From: Candidatus Eiseniibacteriota bacterium
GTDB lineage: Bacteria > JAFGKV01
Assembly: GCA_025453925.1 (NCBI GenBank)
Contig: JALOPK010000120.1
Coordinates: 1-8,825 of the forward strand
DNA: 8,825 nucleotides
Direction of reading: 5' to 3'
Under the pieces are notes generated by a model that searched no databases, was not told the origin of the DNA, and saw only the letters and a list, made by a program, of their open reading frames with translations. Below are positions 7,749 through 8,825 of the stretch, piece after piece; position 1 is the first letter of the stretch, and each line of letters opens with the position of its first letter. The position numbers and the translations under genes are program-made.

Positions 7749-8581
7749 GCCCCCTCCTCACCCTGCCACTCCTGATTGGCCTGGCTCTGGCGGGTGCACC
7801 CGGTGATGCCACGCGGCTGGTACTCGATGCAGATCTTGACCACGTGTCGGGCCAGTTGCCCGCTGCGCGCGCCAAGCTTGCGCAGGCCATCACCATCGAC
7901 CCGGGAAACGTCTACGCGCGAAATCTCCTGGGCCTGGTGCTGCTGAAGCTTGGCGATATCGGCGGGGCATCGAGTCAGTTCGACTATGTTCAGGCACTTG
8001 ATCCCGGGAACGAGACCGCCTGCATGTGGCGGGGCGTCATCGACCTTCATGGAGAACGGATCGAAGAGGCCCGCGGGCAGTTCCAGGCGATTATCCAGGC
8101 CGATTCCAGCAACGCGACGGCCCACTATTTCATGGGGGTCCTCTATCTCCTCCGGGGCCACATTGAGGAAGCCCTGACCCATCTGAGACGATCGCGGGAT
8201 GCGGATGCCCGGGAGCCGGAGACGCACATGAAGCTGGGGTCCGTGCTTTTCCGACTCGGGCTGCTGGCCAATGCCGAGCTGTCCTACCGCCGGGCGCTGG
8301 AACTCGACTCCCGGCATCAGGAGGCGCGCAATGCCCTCGGGTGGGTGCTGCACGCCAAAGGCGAGACGCAGGAGGCGATCGAGCAGTGGCGGAAGGTGCT
8401 CCAGATCAATCCCAACAGCCAGGAGGCCAAGTTTAACCTCACCAAGGTCTATGCTGATCTCGCGCTGGAGGCGCAGAGGAGAGGCGAGCTTGCCGAGGCG
8501 TGTGGCCTTTGGAGACGGATTCTCGCCCTCGATCCGTCCAACCGCGGCGCGAGACAGTACCTCGATACCCACTGCAAGTGA
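7745..8581 (+). CDS. Exported protein of seven tandem TPR units
   Basis: A 278-residue protein with a signal peptide (MSPLLTLPLLIGLALAGAPG, cleavage near residue 17-20) followed almost entirely by tetratricopeptide repeats. I count seven 34-residue units beginning about ATRLVLDADL, VYARNLLGLV, ETACMWRGVI, ATAHYFMGVL, PETHMKLGSV, QEARNALGWV and QEAKFNLTKV; the last carries a seven-residue insertion. Several units end in the usual Asp/Asn-Pro turn (IDPGN, LDPGN, INPNS, LDPSN). There is no catalytic domain, so it is a protein-binding solenoid, probably periplasmic or on the inner face of the outer membrane. ATG 7745 overlaps the amidase stop (ATGA); the frame is open back to 7472, but that part is only a shadow of the amidase gene. 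The nearest reading is a scaffold or partner for the other exported products of the operon; its ligand cannot be inferred. Confidence 0.88.
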   Translation: MSPLLTLPLLIGLALAGAPGDATRLVLDADLDHVSGQLPAARAKLAQAITIDPGNVYARNLLGLVLLKLGDIGGASSQFDYVQALDPGNETACMWRGVIDLHGERIEEARGQFQAIIQADSSNATAHYFMGVLYLLRGHIEEALTHLRRSRDADAREPETHMKLGSVLFRLGLLANAELSYRRALELDSRHQEARNALGWVLHAKGETQEAIEQWRKVLQINPNSQEAKFNLTKVYADLALEAQRRGELAEACGLWRRILALDPSNRGARQYLDTHCK

Positions 8582-8582
8582 C

Positions 8583-8588
8583 AGGAGG
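8583..8588 (+). promoter_or_regulatory. Perfect Shine-Dalgarno for the last gene
   Basis: AGGAGG followed by six bases (AACGCC) and ATG 8595. It lies in the 13-base gap after the TPR gene and is the strongest ribosome binding site in the operon, implying high or independent translation of the next protein. Confidence 0.7.
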
Positions 8589-8594
8589 AACGCC

Positions 8595-8825
8595 ATGCAT
8601 CCCTTCGTGACCGGTCTCATCCTCGTGGTGCTCGCCGCGAGCGCGGCCGCCCAGGAGACAGCGTCGCCTCTGATGGATGTCCAGCAGGGAGCTGACTACA
8701 CCGCCAAGGTCGACTGGGTGAACGGGTATGTCGAGGTCGTCGGGGAGGCGACATGCGATCCCACGATGGCGGTGAACCAGGGTCATTGTTATACCATGGC
8801 GCTGAAGGCGGCCAGGGCTCTGGCC
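8595..8825 (+). CDS. Start of an LPP20/FlgP-like exported protein, cut by right edge
   Basis: Seventy-seven codons are open to the end of the window. The first 19-20 residues are a clean signal peptide (MHPFVTGLILVVLAASAAAQ, cleaved near AAA-Q or AQ-E) without a lipobox cysteine. The mature start contains VDWVNGYVEVVGEATCDP and, after about 15 residues, MALKAARALA. This 'W..GY(I/V)E..GE.T ... A..A..AAR' arrangement is typical of LPP20-family proteins and related FlgP-type outer-membrane proteins, where it precedes 'dAyr.L...i.G'. Family membership is inferred from this short stretch only. Two cysteines (in EATCDP and GHCYTM) might form a disulfide in the periplasm. It follows the TPR gene by 13 bases and shares the operon. 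Confidence 0.65.
   Translation, partial: MHPFVTGLILVVLAASAAAQETASPLMDVQQGADYTAKVDWVNGYVEVVGEATCDPTMAVNQGHCYTMALKAARALA

Noticed and set aside
7247-8620. 457-codon open frame on the - strand
   Set aside because: Antisense to the amidase and TPR genes, both of which have clear family motifs; its own translation shows none.
1-8825. CRISPR array, tRNA, rRNA, insertion sequence or attachment site
   Set aside because: No spaced direct repeats, no cloverleaf-like conserved T-arm, no transposase frame and no terminal inverted repeats were found when reading both strands.

Overview
This is a GC-rich window (above 60% by eye), densely coded on the + strand with one gene on the - strand. The gene set is bacterial and points to a diderm: an AmiC-type amidase with an AMIN domain, a CsgG/FlgT-like periplasmic protein, an LPP20-like exported protein and an orphan EIIA-Ntr. 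Nothing fixes the phylum. It could be a myxobacterial or deltaproteobacterial lineage, or one of the less studied high-GC phyla, and I cannot separate these by reading. I see no mobile elements, tRNA, rRNA, CRISPR array or plasmid functions.

Left part (1-4446): the 3' nearly complete portion of a cyanophycin synthetase gene (cphA; its start lies off the left edge), followed with a 4-base TTGA stop/start overlap by a 613-codon gene. The C-terminus of that gene reads as the XPB/Ssl2-type 'helicase-associated' domain (Helicase_C_3), with no helicase motor. The two look translationally coupled.

Middle (4447-5150): a lone ptsN-like gene (EIIA-Ntr, PTS EIIA type 2) on the - strand, convergent with the left pair. 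Its upstream region (4977-5150) is shared with the divergent right-hand operon. It holds a good sigma-70-like promoter for ptsN (TTGACA, 17 bases, CAGAAT) with a small perfect inverted repeat in the spacer, and a weaker candidate promoter facing right.

Right part (5151-8825): a tight operon of exported proteins: a TPR / peptidoglycan-binding / CsgG-like / FlgT-C-like composite protein; an AMIN + amidase_3 N-acetylmuramoyl-L-alanine amidase; a seven-unit TPR protein (ATGA overlap with the amidase); and the start of an LPP20/FlgP-like exported protein cut by the right edge. All four begin with export signals of varying quality, so the operon probably builds or remodels an envelope structure anchored to peptidoglycan. 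The most original points are the cphA / helicase-associated-domain pair and the composite envelope protein next to an amidase that carries the regulatory-helix insert.
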